DNA of 64,000 nt from positions 372,001 to 436,000 of the forward strand of contig CANMVA010000001.1 of assembly GCA_947501355.1 (NCBI GenBank), written 5' to 3'. This DNA is from an uncultured Paracoccaceae bacterium. GTDB lineage: Bacteria > Pseudomonadota > Alphaproteobacteria > Rhodobacterales > Rhodobacteraceae. The notes under the pieces were generated by a model, which did no database searches, had not been told where the DNA came from, and worked only from the letters and a program-made list of their open reading frames with translations. This document shows positions 10,685 through 20,145 of this stretch, piece after piece; positions within the stretch are counted from its first letter, which is position 1; every line of letters begins with the position of its first letter. Position numbers and translations under genes: made by a program.

Positions 10685-11484
10685 TGTCCGTTCTTTTGGT
10701 GATTCCGGCTCGCTATGCCTCGACCCGCTATCCGGGTAAGCCGCTGGTTGGCCTGAAAGGCGCGGATGGGCAGGAAAAGAGTCTGATTCAGCGCTCGTGG
10801 GAGGCCGCGATTGCGGTTCAGGGTGTCGACCGCGTTGTGGTCGCAACCGATGATGATCGCATCAAACACGCGTCCGAGGCTTTTGGCGCTGAGGTCGTGA
10901 TGACCTCCACCTCTTGCGAGAACGGAACCGAACGCTGTGCAGAAGCCCATACCGCGCTGGGGGGCGGCTTTGATATCGTCGTGAACTTGCAGGGCGACGC
11001 GCCGCTGACCCCGGCCTGGTTCGTTGAAGACCTTGTTTCGGGCCTTCAATCGGATGCAGAGGCCGACATCGCCACGCCAGTTCTGCGCTGTGACGGGGCT
11101 ATGCTGGCCGGTCTGAAGCAAGACCGGGCAGAGGGGCGTGTCGGCGGCACGACCGCGGTCTTTGATGCCCGCCACAACGGTCTCTATTTCAGTAAGGAAG
11201 TGATCCCGTTTACCTCCGCATCTTATACCGACAGCGCCGAAACACCGGTTTTCCATCATGTCGGGGTCTACGCCTATCGCCCTGACGCTCTGGCACTTTA
11301 TCCGACATGGGCAGATGGCCCGCTTGAGCAGCTAGAAGGACTTGAGCAACTGCGCTTTCTGGAGAACGGTCGCCGCATTCTCTGCGTCGAAGTTGCTGCG
11401 AAAGGGCGTCAGTTCTGGGAGCTGAACAACCCCGAAGATGTCCCTAAAATAGAGTCTATGATGGCCCAAATGGGTCTGAAATGA
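10684..11484 (+). CDS. kdsB: 3-deoxy-manno-octulosonate cytidylyltransferase
   Basis: KdsB activates Kdo with CTP to CMP-Kdo, the donor for lipid A core and for the Kdo linker of ABC-exported capsules. The 266-residue protein starts with LLVIPARYASTRYPGKPL, the CTP-binding signature, and has VVNLQGDAPL for the metal-binding QGDxP motif and VGVYAYR in the C-terminal half. It is coupled to cysQ upstream (TGATG) and overlaps the next glycosyltransferase by four bases (ATGA). A second, housekeeping kdsB may exist elsewhere, in which case this copy would be capsule-specific; the window cannot tell. Confidence 0.93.
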   Translation: MSVLLVIPARYASTRYPGKPLVGLKGADGQEKSLIQRSWEAAIAVQGVDRVVVATDDDRIKHASEAFGAEVVMTSTSCENGTERCAEAHTALGGGFDIVVNLQGDAPLTPAWFVEDLVSGLQSDAEADIATPVLRCDGAMLAGLKQDRAEGRVGGTTAVFDARHNGLYFSKEVIPFTSASYTDSAETPVFHHVGVYAYRPDALALYPTWADGPLEQLEGLEQLRFLENGRRILCVEVAAKGRQFWELNNPEDVPKIESMMAQMGLK

Positions 11485-12713
11485 CCCAGCCCACCGTCAG
11501 CATCGTGGTGGTGAGCCGCAATCGCGCGGCGCTGCTGAGACGATGTATGATGGGGCTCTCGCAACTTCTGTATCCCGAATACGAGATTGTCGTCGTCTCT
11601 GATCCTGCGGGGTTGGAGGCGCTCGCAGACTATGCGGGCAAAATCAAAACGGTTGCCTTTCACACGCCCAATATCTCGGAAGCGCGCAATCTTGGCATCG
11701 CGCAGGCCAGTGGCGAGGTTATCGCGTTCATCGACGATGACGCGGTGCCGGAACCGACCTGGCTGACCGAGTTGGTCAAAGGGTTCGATCTGGGCGATGT
11801 CGCTGCCGTGGGCGGATATGTCCGGGGTCGAAACGGGATTTCCTTTCAATGGAAGGCCGGGTCCGTAGATCAAACCGGGCTGCGTGCTGAGATTGACGGA
11901 CCGGAGGTGCCTTTCGTGCCGAACCTGCCCGAGGGTCAGACAGCAAAGCTGGAAGGCACGAACATGGTGGTGCGCCGCGATGCGTTGAGCGCGCTGGGCG
12001 GTTTTGATCCGGCCTTTCACTATTACCTGGATGAGACGGACCTGTGTCTGCGTTTGGCCGAAGCTGGCTACGCCATCGCGTTTGCCCCGACCGCCGAGGT
12101 GCATCACGGCTTTGCGGCGAATGCGACGCGCAGTGCAATACGTGCGCCCACGAGCCTGTTTCAGATGGGGGCGAGCAAGGCGGTCTTCCTACGCAAACAT
12201 ACCAGTTCCGCTGAGTTAGAGACTATTTTGGCCGCATATGCTCAGGTGCAAAGGCGCCGTCTGCTAGGTTATCTGGTTCACGGGATGATCGAGCCACGAG
12301 ATGTAGGGCGTTTGCTGCAGACCTTGCATAAGGGCTTTGAAGAAGGCCGACACCGCGCGCTAACCTCCCATAGCCTGACGATAGAGCCGCCCATGTTCCT
12401 GCCCTTCCAAACCACGGCCACTGGGCGCTCTGTCTTGCTGAAAGGGCGCACATGGCAGCGCGGCAAGCTCAGGCACCGGGCGCGTGAGCTGCGCGCTGAA
12501 GGAGCGATCGTGACGATTTTTCTGTTTGGACCTTCTTTCCGCAGACACCATGTTCGGTTTGAAGCGCCGGGGGTCTGGGTGCAGTCAGGTGGCCTTTGGG
12601 GGCGTTCGGATCGCAGTCAGGGACCGGTGCTGAGCAAAAGTTTTCACAGCCGTGTCCGGCATGAGCTGAAGCGCTGCTCTGCCCAGCGCGCGATTTTTGA
12701 TGTGTATCCCTGA
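11481..12713 (+). CDS. Family 2 glycosyltransferase
   Basis: A 410-residue GT-A fold transferase. The N-terminus TVSIVVVSRNRAALLRRC is the usual GT2 start, FIDDDAVPEPTWLTEL holds the DxD-like metal and nucleotide-sugar site, and GGFDPAFHYYLDETDLCLRL is the acceptor/catalytic motif (ED-like). The last roughly 150 residues, after about residue 260, are Arg-rich and not a typical GT2 part; I do not recognise them. It overlaps kdsB by four bases and is followed by a 145-base gap before galU. The donor and acceptor sugars cannot be read from the sequence. Confidence 0.85.
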   Translation: MTQPTVSIVVVSRNRAALLRRCMMGLSQLLYPEYEIVVVSDPAGLEALADYAGKIKTVAFHTPNISEARNLGIAQASGEVIAFIDDDAVPEPTWLTELVKGFDLGDVAAVGGYVRGRNGISFQWKAGSVDQTGLRAEIDGPEVPFVPNLPEGQTAKLEGTNMVVRRDALSALGGFDPAFHYYLDETDLCLRLAEAGYAIAFAPTAEVHHGFAANATRSAIRAPTSLFQMGASKAVFLRKHTSSAELETILAAYAQVQRRRLLGYLVHGMIEPRDVGRLLQTLHKGFEEGRHRALTSHSLTIEPPMFLPFQTTATGRSVLLKGRTWQRGKLRHRARELRAEGAIVTIFLFGPSFRRHHVRFEAPGVWVQSGGLWGRSDRSQGPVLSKSFHSRVRHELKRCSAQRAIFDVYP

Positions 12714-12858
12714 CTCTTCCCCTGAAAAACGATTCAAATTGGCAACATAAGGCGGATAGTCTTTTGGATAGATACCGTTCCGAAAGACTTATGCTATATC
12801 CACGATACGGGAGGGCGCGAGATGGCGCTCGGAGACCACTGAAAGAGGCGAGGACAGA

Positions 12859-13752
12859 ATGAAGCGCAAAGTCACGAAAGCCGTTTTCCCGGTTGCGGGT
12901 TTGGGAACCCGGTTCTTGCCTGCGACGAAAGCTGTTCCGAAGGAAATCATGACGCTGGTCGACCGACCGCTCATCCAATACGCCATCGACGAGGCTCGCG
13001 CGGCGGGCATCAAGGAGTTTATCTTCGTCACCTCGCGCGGCAAGAACGCGCTTGAGGATTACTTTGACCACGCGCCCGATCTGGAATCTTCCCTGCGCAA
13101 AAAGGGCAAAACAGAGCTGCTTGAGACCCTCAAAAGCACCAATATGGACAGTGGCGCGATTGCCTATATCCGCCAGCACAAAGCGCTGGGCCTTGGCCAC
13201 GCGGTCTGGTGCGCCCGTCGCCTGATCGCGAATGAGCCTTTTGCCGTGATCCTGCCGGATGATGTTATTGCCGCCGAAAAGCCTTGCTTGCAGCAGATGG
13301 TTGAGGCTTATGAAGAAACCGGTGGCTGCATGGTCGCCGCGATGGAAGTGCCGCCGGAAAAGGCGTCCTCTTACGGGATGCTCGATGTGCGCGAAGATAT
13401 GGGCAACATGGTGTCGGTCAACGGCATGGTCGAAAAGCCCGAGCCTAAGGATTCGCCGTCCAACCTTGCCGTGATCGGTCGCTATATCCTGACGCCTGAT
13501 GTGCTGCGCAACCTGAACCGTCTAAAATCCGGCTCGGGTGGGGAAATCCAGCTGACCGACGCCATAGCTGATGAGATCAATGAAGAGCGCAATGTTTATG
13601 GATATCGCTTCCGCGGTCAGCGCTTCGATTGCGGATCGAAGGCGGGCTTCCTGCAGGCGACCGTGGCCTTCGCGCTGGGGCGTGCTGACCTTAAGGACGA
13701 GTTTGCGGATTATCTGAGCCATATGGTTTCCCAACAGAATGCGGCCCAGTAA
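12859..13752 (+). CDS. galU: UTP-glucose-1-phosphate uridylyltransferase
   Basis: GalU makes UDP-glucose from UTP and glucose 1-phosphate. The 297-residue protein begins with KAVFPVAGLGTRFLPATKA, the nucleotide-binding signature, followed by VPKEIMTLVDRPLIQYA. FAVILPDDVI and VEKPEPKDSPSNLAVIGRY are further family motifs. A GAGG/GAGGA ribosome site precedes the ATG. It sits nine bases before galE, so the pair likely forms a UDP-glucose/UDP-galactose supply unit for the glycosyltransferases on either side. Confidence 0.97.
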   Translation: MKRKVTKAVFPVAGLGTRFLPATKAVPKEIMTLVDRPLIQYAIDEARAAGIKEFIFVTSRGKNALEDYFDHAPDLESSLRKKGKTELLETLKSTNMDSGAIAYIRQHKALGLGHAVWCARRLIANEPFAVILPDDVIAAEKPCLQQMVEAYEETGGCMVAAMEVPPEKASSYGMLDVREDMGNMVSVNGMVEKPEPKDSPSNLAVIGRYILTPDVLRNLNRLKSGSGGEIQLTDAIADEINEERNVYGYRFRGQRFDCGSKAGFLQATVAFALGRADLKDEFADYLSHMVSQQNAAQ

Positions 13753-13761
13753 GCTGCGATC

Positions 13762-14745
13762 ATGAAACATGTATTGGTGACGGGTGGTGCCGGGTATATC
13801 GGCTCGCATGCGTGCAAGGCGCTGAAAGCGGCCGGCTACGTGCCGGTGACCTATGACAACCTGTCCACGGGCTGGCAGGATGCGGTAAAGTTCGGGCCGT
13901 TCGAGCAGGGCGATCTGACAGATGCGGCCCGGCTTGATGCGGTCTTTGCCAAATATGACCCGATTGCCGTGGTGCATTTCGCAGCGCTCAGCCAGGTGGG
14001 CGAGAGCATGCAAAAGCCCGCGCTGTACTGGCGCAATAATGTGGTGGGTTCGCTCACGTTGTTTGAGGCGATGCTGAAAGCGGGCTGCAAAGAGATCGTC
14101 TTTTCCTCGACCTGCGCCACGTACGGCGATCATGACAATGTCGTTCTGGACGAGACTTGCGAGCAAGAGCCGATCAATCCCTACGGCGCCTCCAAGCGGG
14201 CGATTGAGGACATGCTGATGGGCTTTGGCGAAAGCGACGGCCTGCGCTCGGTGATCTTCCGGTATTTCAACGTGGCGGGTGCAGACCCCGACAGTGAAGT
14301 GGGTGAATTTCACCAGCCCGAAACGCATCTGATCCCGCTGATGCTGGACGCGATTGATGGAAAGCGCGATGCGTTGACGATCTTCGGCACCGATTACGAC
14401 ACGCCGGACGGCACCTGCATTCGGGACTATGTTCATGTCATGGATCTGGTGGATGCCCATGTTCTGGGTCTGAAATGGCTCCAAGACGGCAAAGAGAGCC
14501 GGGTGTTCAACCTTGGCACCGGCAACGGGTTCTCGGTCCGCGAAGTGGTGAATGAGAGCCGGATCGTAACCAACAAAGAAGTCCCGGTGGTCGACGGCGC
14601 GCGTCGGGCCGGGGATTGCACAATGCTTGTTTCCGGCAGTGTTAGAGCCGAAACTGAGCTTGGATGGCGGCCAAAGCGGTCGGATATGAAGCAGATGATT
14701 ACCGATGCATGGCGCTGGCACCAAACCGGGCATTACGATCAATAG
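13762..14745 (+). CDS. galE: UDP-glucose 4-epimerase
   Basis: GalE interconverts UDP-glucose and UDP-galactose with bound NAD. The 327-residue protein starts with VLVTGGAGYIGSHACKAL (Rossmann GxxGxxG), has VVHFAALSQVGESM, the SSTCATYG stretch with catalytic Ser/Thr, and NPYGASKRAIE with the YxxxK dyad. RVFNLGTGNGFSVREV lies near the end. It is shorter by about ten residues than many homologues but complete. The next gene overlaps its end by up to 41 bases. Confidence 0.96.
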   Translation: MKHVLVTGGAGYIGSHACKALKAAGYVPVTYDNLSTGWQDAVKFGPFEQGDLTDAARLDAVFAKYDPIAVVHFAALSQVGESMQKPALYWRNNVVGSLTLFEAMLKAGCKEIVFSSTCATYGDHDNVVLDETCEQEPINPYGASKRAIEDMLMGFGESDGLRSVIFRYFNVAGADPDSEVGEFHQPETHLIPLMLDAIDGKRDALTIFGTDYDTPDGTCIRDYVHVMDLVDAHVLGLKWLQDGKESRVFNLGTGNGFSVREVVNESRIVTNKEVPVVDGARRAGDCTMLVSGSVRAETELGWRPKRSDMKQMITDAWRWHQTGHYDQ

Positions 14746-15952
14746 CGGGCGGACGCGCTGTCTTGATCTGACGCGCCTGATCTCGCGCGCTGGGCGGCGT
14801 TTGACCGGTGTGGACCGGGTCGAAATGGCCTATTTGACGCAATTTCTGGAGTTGGACGGCCCGCTTTTCGCACTGGTGCGCACTTCCCTGGGCTATGTGT
14901 TGCTCGACCGCGCTGGCGTCGCGGCGATTGCGACCAGCCTTCAGGCGAATGCGTGGCCTGCCCGCGATCTCCTGAGCTGCTTCACCAATCGCCGTCATGC
15001 AGACCGCCAAAGGGCTGAATCTGCGTTGAGGCAGCACGCCTTGGCGCGGTGCCGCCCACGTGGTCTGGCGCATATGATTGCTAGGCATATCCCCGCGGGC
15101 GCGAGTTACTTCAACGTGGGCCACGCCAATCTCAGCCGCCGGGTGTTGGAGGCGTTTGCCCACACCCAGCGTGCCGTCATGATCCACGACACGATCCCGT
15201 TGGATCACCCGGAATATCAGGCCGATGGCATTCCGGAGGCTTTTGCCGCCAAGCTGCGTCGGGTGGGCGATCTGGCCGATCTGATCATCTACAACTCGGC
15301 CCAAAGCCAGCGTGATGCACAGCGGTATTTTGAGAGTTGGGGGCAGTCTCCGAAGGGGATTGTCGCTCTTTTGGGCATAACAGAGCCTGATATGGCGGGA
15401 GGCCGCTGGCCGGAAGAGGTCGACCCCAACCGTCCGGCTTTTGTTTGCGTTGGCACGATTGAACCACGCAAGAACCATACGCTTCTGCTGGATGTCTGGG
15501 ATCAGCTAGCGCAGGACCGCGCGCCTGCCGAGATGCCACAACTTGTAATCGCAGGCGCGCGGGGGTGGAAAAATCAAGAAGTATTTCAACGACTTGATGC
15601 CTTGGACGATGCGATCATCGAACTGAACACCCTCTCGGACACTGACCTTTTCACGCTGCTCAACGGTGCCACGGCCCTGCTTTTTCCAAGCGTTGCCGAG
15701 GGCTTTGGGCTGCCGCCTGCCGAAGCCGCTCTTCTAGGGACACCGGTCCTCTGTGCCGACCTGCCCGTCTACCGCGAGTTTCTTGAAGATATCCCCGTTT
15801 ACCTAGACGTAAATGACGGGTATCTTTGGAAAAAAGCGATTGAAACGCTGCTGGATCGGGGAACACAAAAGTCGGACAGGCCGGAGACATCGGACCCGTT
15901 TTCGCTTCCAACATGGACAGAGCACTTCAATATCGTCTTAAGGGTTGCATGA
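14705..15952 (+). CDS. Family 4-type glycosyltransferase
   Basis: A 415-residue GT-B fold transferase. The C-terminal half has PAFVCVGTIEPRKNHTLL and LLFPSVAEGFGLPPAEA, the second being the donor-binding E-x7-E motif of the GT4 family. The N-terminal half (RLISRAGRRLTGVDRVEMAY, then IHDTIPLDHPEYQ) matches the acceptor domain of related capsule/EPS transferases. The start is uncertain: the ATG at 14705 lies inside galE, and no better start with a ribosome site is visible just downstream. The substrate is unknown. Confidence 0.82.
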   Translation: MHGAGTKPGITINSGRTRCLDLTRLISRAGRRLTGVDRVEMAYLTQFLELDGPLFALVRTSLGYVLLDRAGVAAIATSLQANAWPARDLLSCFTNRRHADRQRAESALRQHALARCRPRGLAHMIARHIPAGASYFNVGHANLSRRVLEAFAHTQRAVMIHDTIPLDHPEYQADGIPEAFAAKLRRVGDLADLIIYNSAQSQRDAQRYFESWGQSPKGIVALLGITEPDMAGGRWPEEVDPNRPAFVCVGTIEPRKNHTLLLDVWDQLAQDRAPAEMPQLVIAGARGWKNQEVFQRLDALDDAIIELNTLSDTDLFTLLNGATALLFPSVAEGFGLPPAEAALLGTPVLCADLPVYREFLEDIPVYLDVNDGYLWKKAIETLLDRGTQKSDRPETSDPFSLPTWTEHFNIVLRVA

Positions 15953-15992
15953 TACGGATTTGAACGCGGGTAAAGGCGATTAAAGGGACGTT

Positions 15993-17003
15993 TTGAGACT
16001 GGCACAAACATATCGACTGCGGCTGCGCCGCAAACGGTTTCGGCTTCGTGCCTATCGCAAAAGCCGCGAATTGGTCTCTGCGGTCAATCGCACGGGTCAG
16101 ATCAAGCCCGGTGACGTGCTGTCGTTTACCACGCAACGCAACGAACGCATCCGCCTGCCCTACTTCCTGCGCTATTACCGCGACATGGGTGTGAACCACT
16201 TCTTCTTTGTCGATAATGACAGCGATGATGGGTCGCTGGAGTTCCTGAAAGATCAGCCCGACGTCTCTGTCTGGAGCACCCAAGGCAGCTATAAGCGCTC
16301 GCGCTTCGGTGTTGATTGGCTGAACTATCTGCAACTGAAATACGCCCATGGCCATTGGTCGCTGGTTGTCGATCCAGATGAGTTTCTGGTCTATCCGTTC
16401 TGTGACACCCGGCCCATTCAGGCTCTGACCGATTGGCTGGATGCGTCCTCCATCAAGTCGTTCAGCGCGATGTTGCTGGACATGTATCCCAAAGGTCCAC
16501 TGAACGATGTGCCGTATCACGAAGGCCAGGACCCGATGGAGATCGCCTCGTGGTTCGATTCGGGCAATTACACGATCGAGCGCAACAAGCGCTTTGGCAA
16601 CCTGTGGATCCAAGGCGGCCCGCGTGCCCGTGTGTTCTTTGCTGACCGGCCCGAGCGTGCGCCAGCGCTTAACAAAATCCCGCTGGTCAAATGGCACCGC
16701 AATTATGCCTATGCCAGCTCGTCGCACATGTTGCTGCCAAGGGGTCTGAACCAGGTCTATGACGAATGGGGCGGGGAGAAAGCGTCAGGCTGTCTGCTTC
16801 ATGCGAAGTTCCTCAACACGTTCCCGCAAAAGGCCCGTGAAGAGCTGGAGCGCAAACAGCACTACGCTAACAGCCACGAATATCGCGCCTATGCCGCAGG
16901 TTTGCAGGAAAATCCGGACCTGTGGTGCAAATGGTCCGAAAAATACATAAACTGGCGCCAGCTAGAGATCCTTGGACTGATGTCCAAGGGCAACTGGGCA
17001 TGA
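15993..17003 (+). CDS. Glycosyltransferase family 2-like protein
   Basis: A 336-residue protein of the kind often annotated as glycosyl transferase family 2 (Glyco_tranf_2_4). It has LSFTTQRNERIRLPYFLRYY, then HFFFVDNDSDDGSLEFL (nucleotide-binding loop) and WSLVVDPDEFLVYP with the DxDEF metal site. Several aromatic, His and Arg residues follow (KWHRNYAYASSSH). The N-terminus is strongly basic. The start is a TTG at 15993 with AAAGGGA just upstream. The neighbouring transferases and the tight spacing to the next gene (10 bases) place it in the same polysaccharide operon. Confidence 0.8.
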   Translation: MRLAQTYRLRLRRKRFRLRAYRKSRELVSAVNRTGQIKPGDVLSFTTQRNERIRLPYFLRYYRDMGVNHFFFVDNDSDDGSLEFLKDQPDVSVWSTQGSYKRSRFGVDWLNYLQLKYAHGHWSLVVDPDEFLVYPFCDTRPIQALTDWLDASSIKSFSAMLLDMYPKGPLNDVPYHEGQDPMEIASWFDSGNYTIERNKRFGNLWIQGGPRARVFFADRPERAPALNKIPLVKWHRNYAYASSSHMLLPRGLNQVYDEWGGEKASGCLLHAKFLNTFPQKAREELERKQHYANSHEYRAYAAGLQENPDLWCKWSEKYINWRQLEILGLMSKGNWA

Positions 17004-17013
17004 GGAGGGCGCC

Positions 17014-18714
17014 GTGACCGTCGGGATCGTCATGCTGGTGCATACCTCACTGCACCGGGCCGAGCAGGTCGCGCGTCACTGGGCTGCCGCTGGCTGTCCT
17101 GTTGTCATCCATTGCGACAGGATCGTGGACCGCCAGACCTACCAGACCTTCGTGCGGAACCTCGCGGATGTTGACGAGGTTTCCTTCTGCAAGACGCGGT
17201 ATCGCTGTGAATGGGGCACATGGGGGATTGTGGCCGCCTCGCAAGCGGCGTCCACTCAGTTGTTGCGCACCGAAGACAAGATCACCCATGTTTATCTGGC
17301 GTCTGGCTCGTGCTTGCCGCTGCGCCCGGTGCAAGAGCTTGTCGACTACCTTGCTGACCGCCCGCGCACCGATTTCATCGAATCCGCCACGACCGAGGAT
17401 GTCCCCTGGACCGTTGGCGGCTTAGACGCGGAACGGTTTACGCTGAACTTCCCGTTTTCCTGGAAAAGGCGGCGTTATTTCTTCGATCGGTTTGTCGAGC
17501 TGCAACGCAAGGTCGGCTACAAACGCAAGATCCCCGCCGGGCTCGTGCCGCATATGGGGTCGCAATGGTGGTGCCTGACACGGCAGACCCTTTCGGCCAT
17601 TTTGCAGGACCCGGATCGCGGCGTTTACGACGCCTATTTCAAGCGCGTCTGGATCCCTGATGAGAGCTATTTTCAGACGCTCTGCCGGATTTATTCCTCG
17701 AATGTGGAAAGCCGGTCCTTGACCCTGTCCAAGTTCGATTTCCAAGGCAAACCGCACATCTTTTACGATGACCATCTGCAGCTTTTGCGCCGCTCTGACT
17801 GTTTCGTCGCGCGCAAGATCTGGTCGAAAGCGGATCGGCTCTATTCAGCGTTTCTGACCGATGCGGACGGTGCGATGAAACGGACGGAGCCGAACCCGGG
17901 CAAGATCGACCGCATCTTCGCCAAGGCCGTGGATCGCCGGACGCGGGGGCGTGCGGGGCTCTATATGCAAAGCCGTCTGCCCAATGAAGGCTGGGAAAAC
18001 GGTGTGACGAGCGCGCCCTACTCGGTATTTGAAGGCTTTACCGAGCTTTTTGAGGATTTCGAGCCGTGGTTGACACGCGCGTCGGGGGCCAGGGTGCACG
18101 GGCATCTTTTTGCCAAGGATAGGGTCGAGTTTGCCAATAACGAAGACAGTTATGCAGGCGCGCTTTACGACTCTGCCAAAGCACGGGACTATCGGCCCAA
18201 GGCGTTTCTGACCAACCTGATCTGGAACACGCGTGGGGAACGTCAGTGCTTCCAGTTCGGCCCGGATGACAATCAGGACGTCGAATGGATGCTGGCCAAG
18301 GACCCCAATGCGCAAATCTCGGCCATCACAGGCGCATGGGCGGTCCCGCTTTTCAAGACGAACCGCAACTTCTCGGACCTGCGGGCCGAAGCTGCGCGCC
18401 TGCAAAAGATCGAAAGCCAGCACCTGGATGTGCTGCGATCCTACTATGCAAAGGCGCGGGTGCGAATCTGGACGATGGCGGATTTCGTGGAAAGCCCGAT
18501 GGAGCCGCTCCAGATGATCATCGATGAGATTGGGCCAAAGAACCTGCGCCGGCTGACCGAAGTGCCGCGGATGGTCGACCTGACGGGCTTTGGCCAGTTC
18601 CTGCAAAACCTCAAGAACCAAGGCATGCACCCGCATCTGATGGGTGATTTCCCGGTGGGAGACGACCCGGTGCAGCCCAAGGACCAGCCGCGCAAACCCT
18701 ATCTGGTGCGATAA
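17014..18714 (+). CDS. Core-2/I-branching (GT14-like) glycosyltransferase with extra C-terminal domain
   Basis: The N-terminal about 290 residues of this 566-residue protein resemble beta-1,6-N-acetylglucosaminyltransferases of the Core-2/I-branching family: MTVGIVMLVHTSLHRAEQV, VIHCDR, YLASGSCLPLRP (the SGxxxPL motif) and MGSQWWCLTRQ. The remaining about 270 residues form a second domain I know only as a domain of unknown function in similar Roseobacter proteins. The start is GTG 17014 with AGGAGG six bases upstream, directly after the previous stop. It is followed seven bases later by the sulfotransferase-like gene. The exact sugar is not predictable. Confidence 0.78.
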   Translation: MTVGIVMLVHTSLHRAEQVARHWAAAGCPVVIHCDRIVDRQTYQTFVRNLADVDEVSFCKTRYRCEWGTWGIVAASQAASTQLLRTEDKITHVYLASGSCLPLRPVQELVDYLADRPRTDFIESATTEDVPWTVGGLDAERFTLNFPFSWKRRRYFFDRFVELQRKVGYKRKIPAGLVPHMGSQWWCLTRQTLSAILQDPDRGVYDAYFKRVWIPDESYFQTLCRIYSSNVESRSLTLSKFDFQGKPHIFYDDHLQLLRRSDCFVARKIWSKADRLYSAFLTDADGAMKRTEPNPGKIDRIFAKAVDRRTRGRAGLYMQSRLPNEGWENGVTSAPYSVFEGFTELFEDFEPWLTRASGARVHGHLFAKDRVEFANNEDSYAGALYDSAKARDYRPKAFLTNLIWNTRGERQCFQFGPDDNQDVEWMLAKDPNAQISAITGAWAVPLFKTNRNFSDLRAEAARLQKIESQHLDVLRSYYAKARVRIWTMADFVESPMEPLQMIIDEIGPKNLRRLTEVPRMVDLTGFGQFLQNLKNQGMHPHLMGDFPVGDDPVQPKDQPRKPYLVR

Positions 18715-18720
18715 CTCAGA

Positions 18721-20145
18721 ATGCCTCAACATTTTGATTTCTTTGTTGTTTTTGCCGAGATGCGCACGGGGTCGAATTTTCTGGAGACCAATATCAACGA
18801 GTTTCCCGGCCTCGCGTGTTATGGGGAGGCGTTCAATCCGCATTTCATTTGCTACCCCAACAAGACCGATCTTTTTGGGGTCACCCAGGCGATGCGCGAA
18901 GGCGATCCGGCCTCGCTGATTGATGCGATGCGCAAGAATACCGACGGTCTTCCCGGTTTTCGGTTCTTTCACGATCACGATGCGCGCGTGCTGGAGCATG
19001 TTCTGCCCAATCCGCGCTGTGCCAAGATCATCCTGACGCGCAATCCGGTTGAAAGCTACGTCTCGTGGAAGATTGCGCAGCAGACCGGGCAGTGGAAGCT
19101 GGCCGATATGAAGCATCAGAAATCCGCGCAAATCACCTTTGATGCAGATGAGTTTGATCGACATCTGACGGCACTTCAGGCGTTTCAGGTGCAGTTGCTG
19201 AACATTTTGCAGATCACCGGACAGACCGCCTTTTATCTGGCTTATGAAGACGTGCAGGACGTCAATGTCATGAACGGGCTTGCCGGGTTTCTGGGTGAGA
19301 CGACGCAGCTGGACAGTCTGTCCAAGAAGCTCAAAAAACAGAACCCCGCACCGTTGTACGAGAAAGTGAGAAACTTTGACGAGATGCAGGTCGCGCTGGG
19401 CAAGACGGATCACTTCGATCTCTCGCGCACCCCGAATTTCGAGACGCGGCGCGGCCCGCAAGTGCCGAGCTTTCTGACGGCTGCAGAAGCGCCATTGATG
19501 TATCTTCCAATACGCGGCGGACCGGATCGCAAGGTGAGGGCGTGGATGGCCGCACTGGACGGGGTGAAGCCGGGCGCGCTTCCGGGCAACTTTAACCAGA
19601 AATCCCTGCGTCAGTGGAAGCGCCAGCATACAGGGCACCGCAGCTTTACCGTTGTTCAGCACCCAGTGGAGCGGGCCCATGTCGCGTTCTGCGAAAAGAT
19701 CCTGAACGCGGGCAAAGGCTCTTTCAAAGAGATCCGCAATACGCTCCGCCGGGTCTATAAGCTGCCGATCCCGGTGGACGCTGTCGATGCCAGTTGGGAC
19801 CGCCGCCAGCATCGGGAGGCGTTTCTGGCCTTCGTTGCGTTTCTAAAGGGCAACCTGAACAACCAGACGGGCATTCGTGTCGATGGGTTCTGGGCCAGTC
19901 AGGCGCAATGCCTGCAGGGATTCGCGCAATTCGCACTGCCCGACGTCACGATCCGCGCGGATCGGATGGAAGACGGTCTGGCCTATCTTGCCAGCGAGAT
20001 CGGGTATGAGACCCCCGGTCTGGTCGAGTTCGACAATGACTACCCGGTGCAATTGGTCGATATCTATGATGACGAGGTCGAGGCCGCCGTGCGCGACGTC
20101 TATCAGCGCGACTACATGACCTTTGGCTTTGACAGCTGGGCTTAG
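18721..20145 (+). CDS. Sulfotransferase-like protein with two domains
   Basis: A 474-residue protein. Residues 1 to about 240 resemble Stf0/LPS-type sulfotransferases: FVVFAEMRTGSNFLE is the 5'-phosphosulfate-binding loop region, LACYGEAFNP follows, and KIILTRNPVESYVSWKIAQQ is the 3'-phosphate-binding motif (RNPxxSYxS). The C-terminal about 210 residues (from FTVVQHPVERAHVAFCEKIL) look like a second, degenerate sulfotransferase-2-type module, with the VxxPxxR pattern but without an obvious P-loop. It would transfer sulfate from PAPS to a glycan; cysQ in the same cluster removes the PAP product. Its stop overlaps that of ptsN on the other strand. Confidence 0.75.
   Translation: MPQHFDFFVVFAEMRTGSNFLETNINEFPGLACYGEAFNPHFICYPNKTDLFGVTQAMREGDPASLIDAMRKNTDGLPGFRFFHDHDARVLEHVLPNPRCAKIILTRNPVESYVSWKIAQQTGQWKLADMKHQKSAQITFDADEFDRHLTALQAFQVQLLNILQITGQTAFYLAYEDVQDVNVMNGLAGFLGETTQLDSLSKKLKKQNPAPLYEKVRNFDEMQVALGKTDHFDLSRTPNFETRRGPQVPSFLTAAEAPLMYLPIRGGPDRKVRAWMAALDGVKPGALPGNFNQKSLRQWKRQHTGHRSFTVVQHPVERAHVAFCEKILNAGKGSFKEIRNTLRRVYKLPIPVDAVDASWDRRQHREAFLAFVAFLKGNLNNQTGIRVDGFWASQAQCLQGFAQFALPDVTIRADRMEDGLAYLASEIGYETPGLVEFDNDYPVQLVDIYDDEVEAAVRDVYQRDYMTFGFDSWA

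Noticed and set aside
17845-19812. 655-codon open frame on the minus strand opposite two glycan genes
   Set aside because: It runs across two well-supported plus-strand genes and their junction, has no recognisable motif, and reflects GC-rich codon bias.
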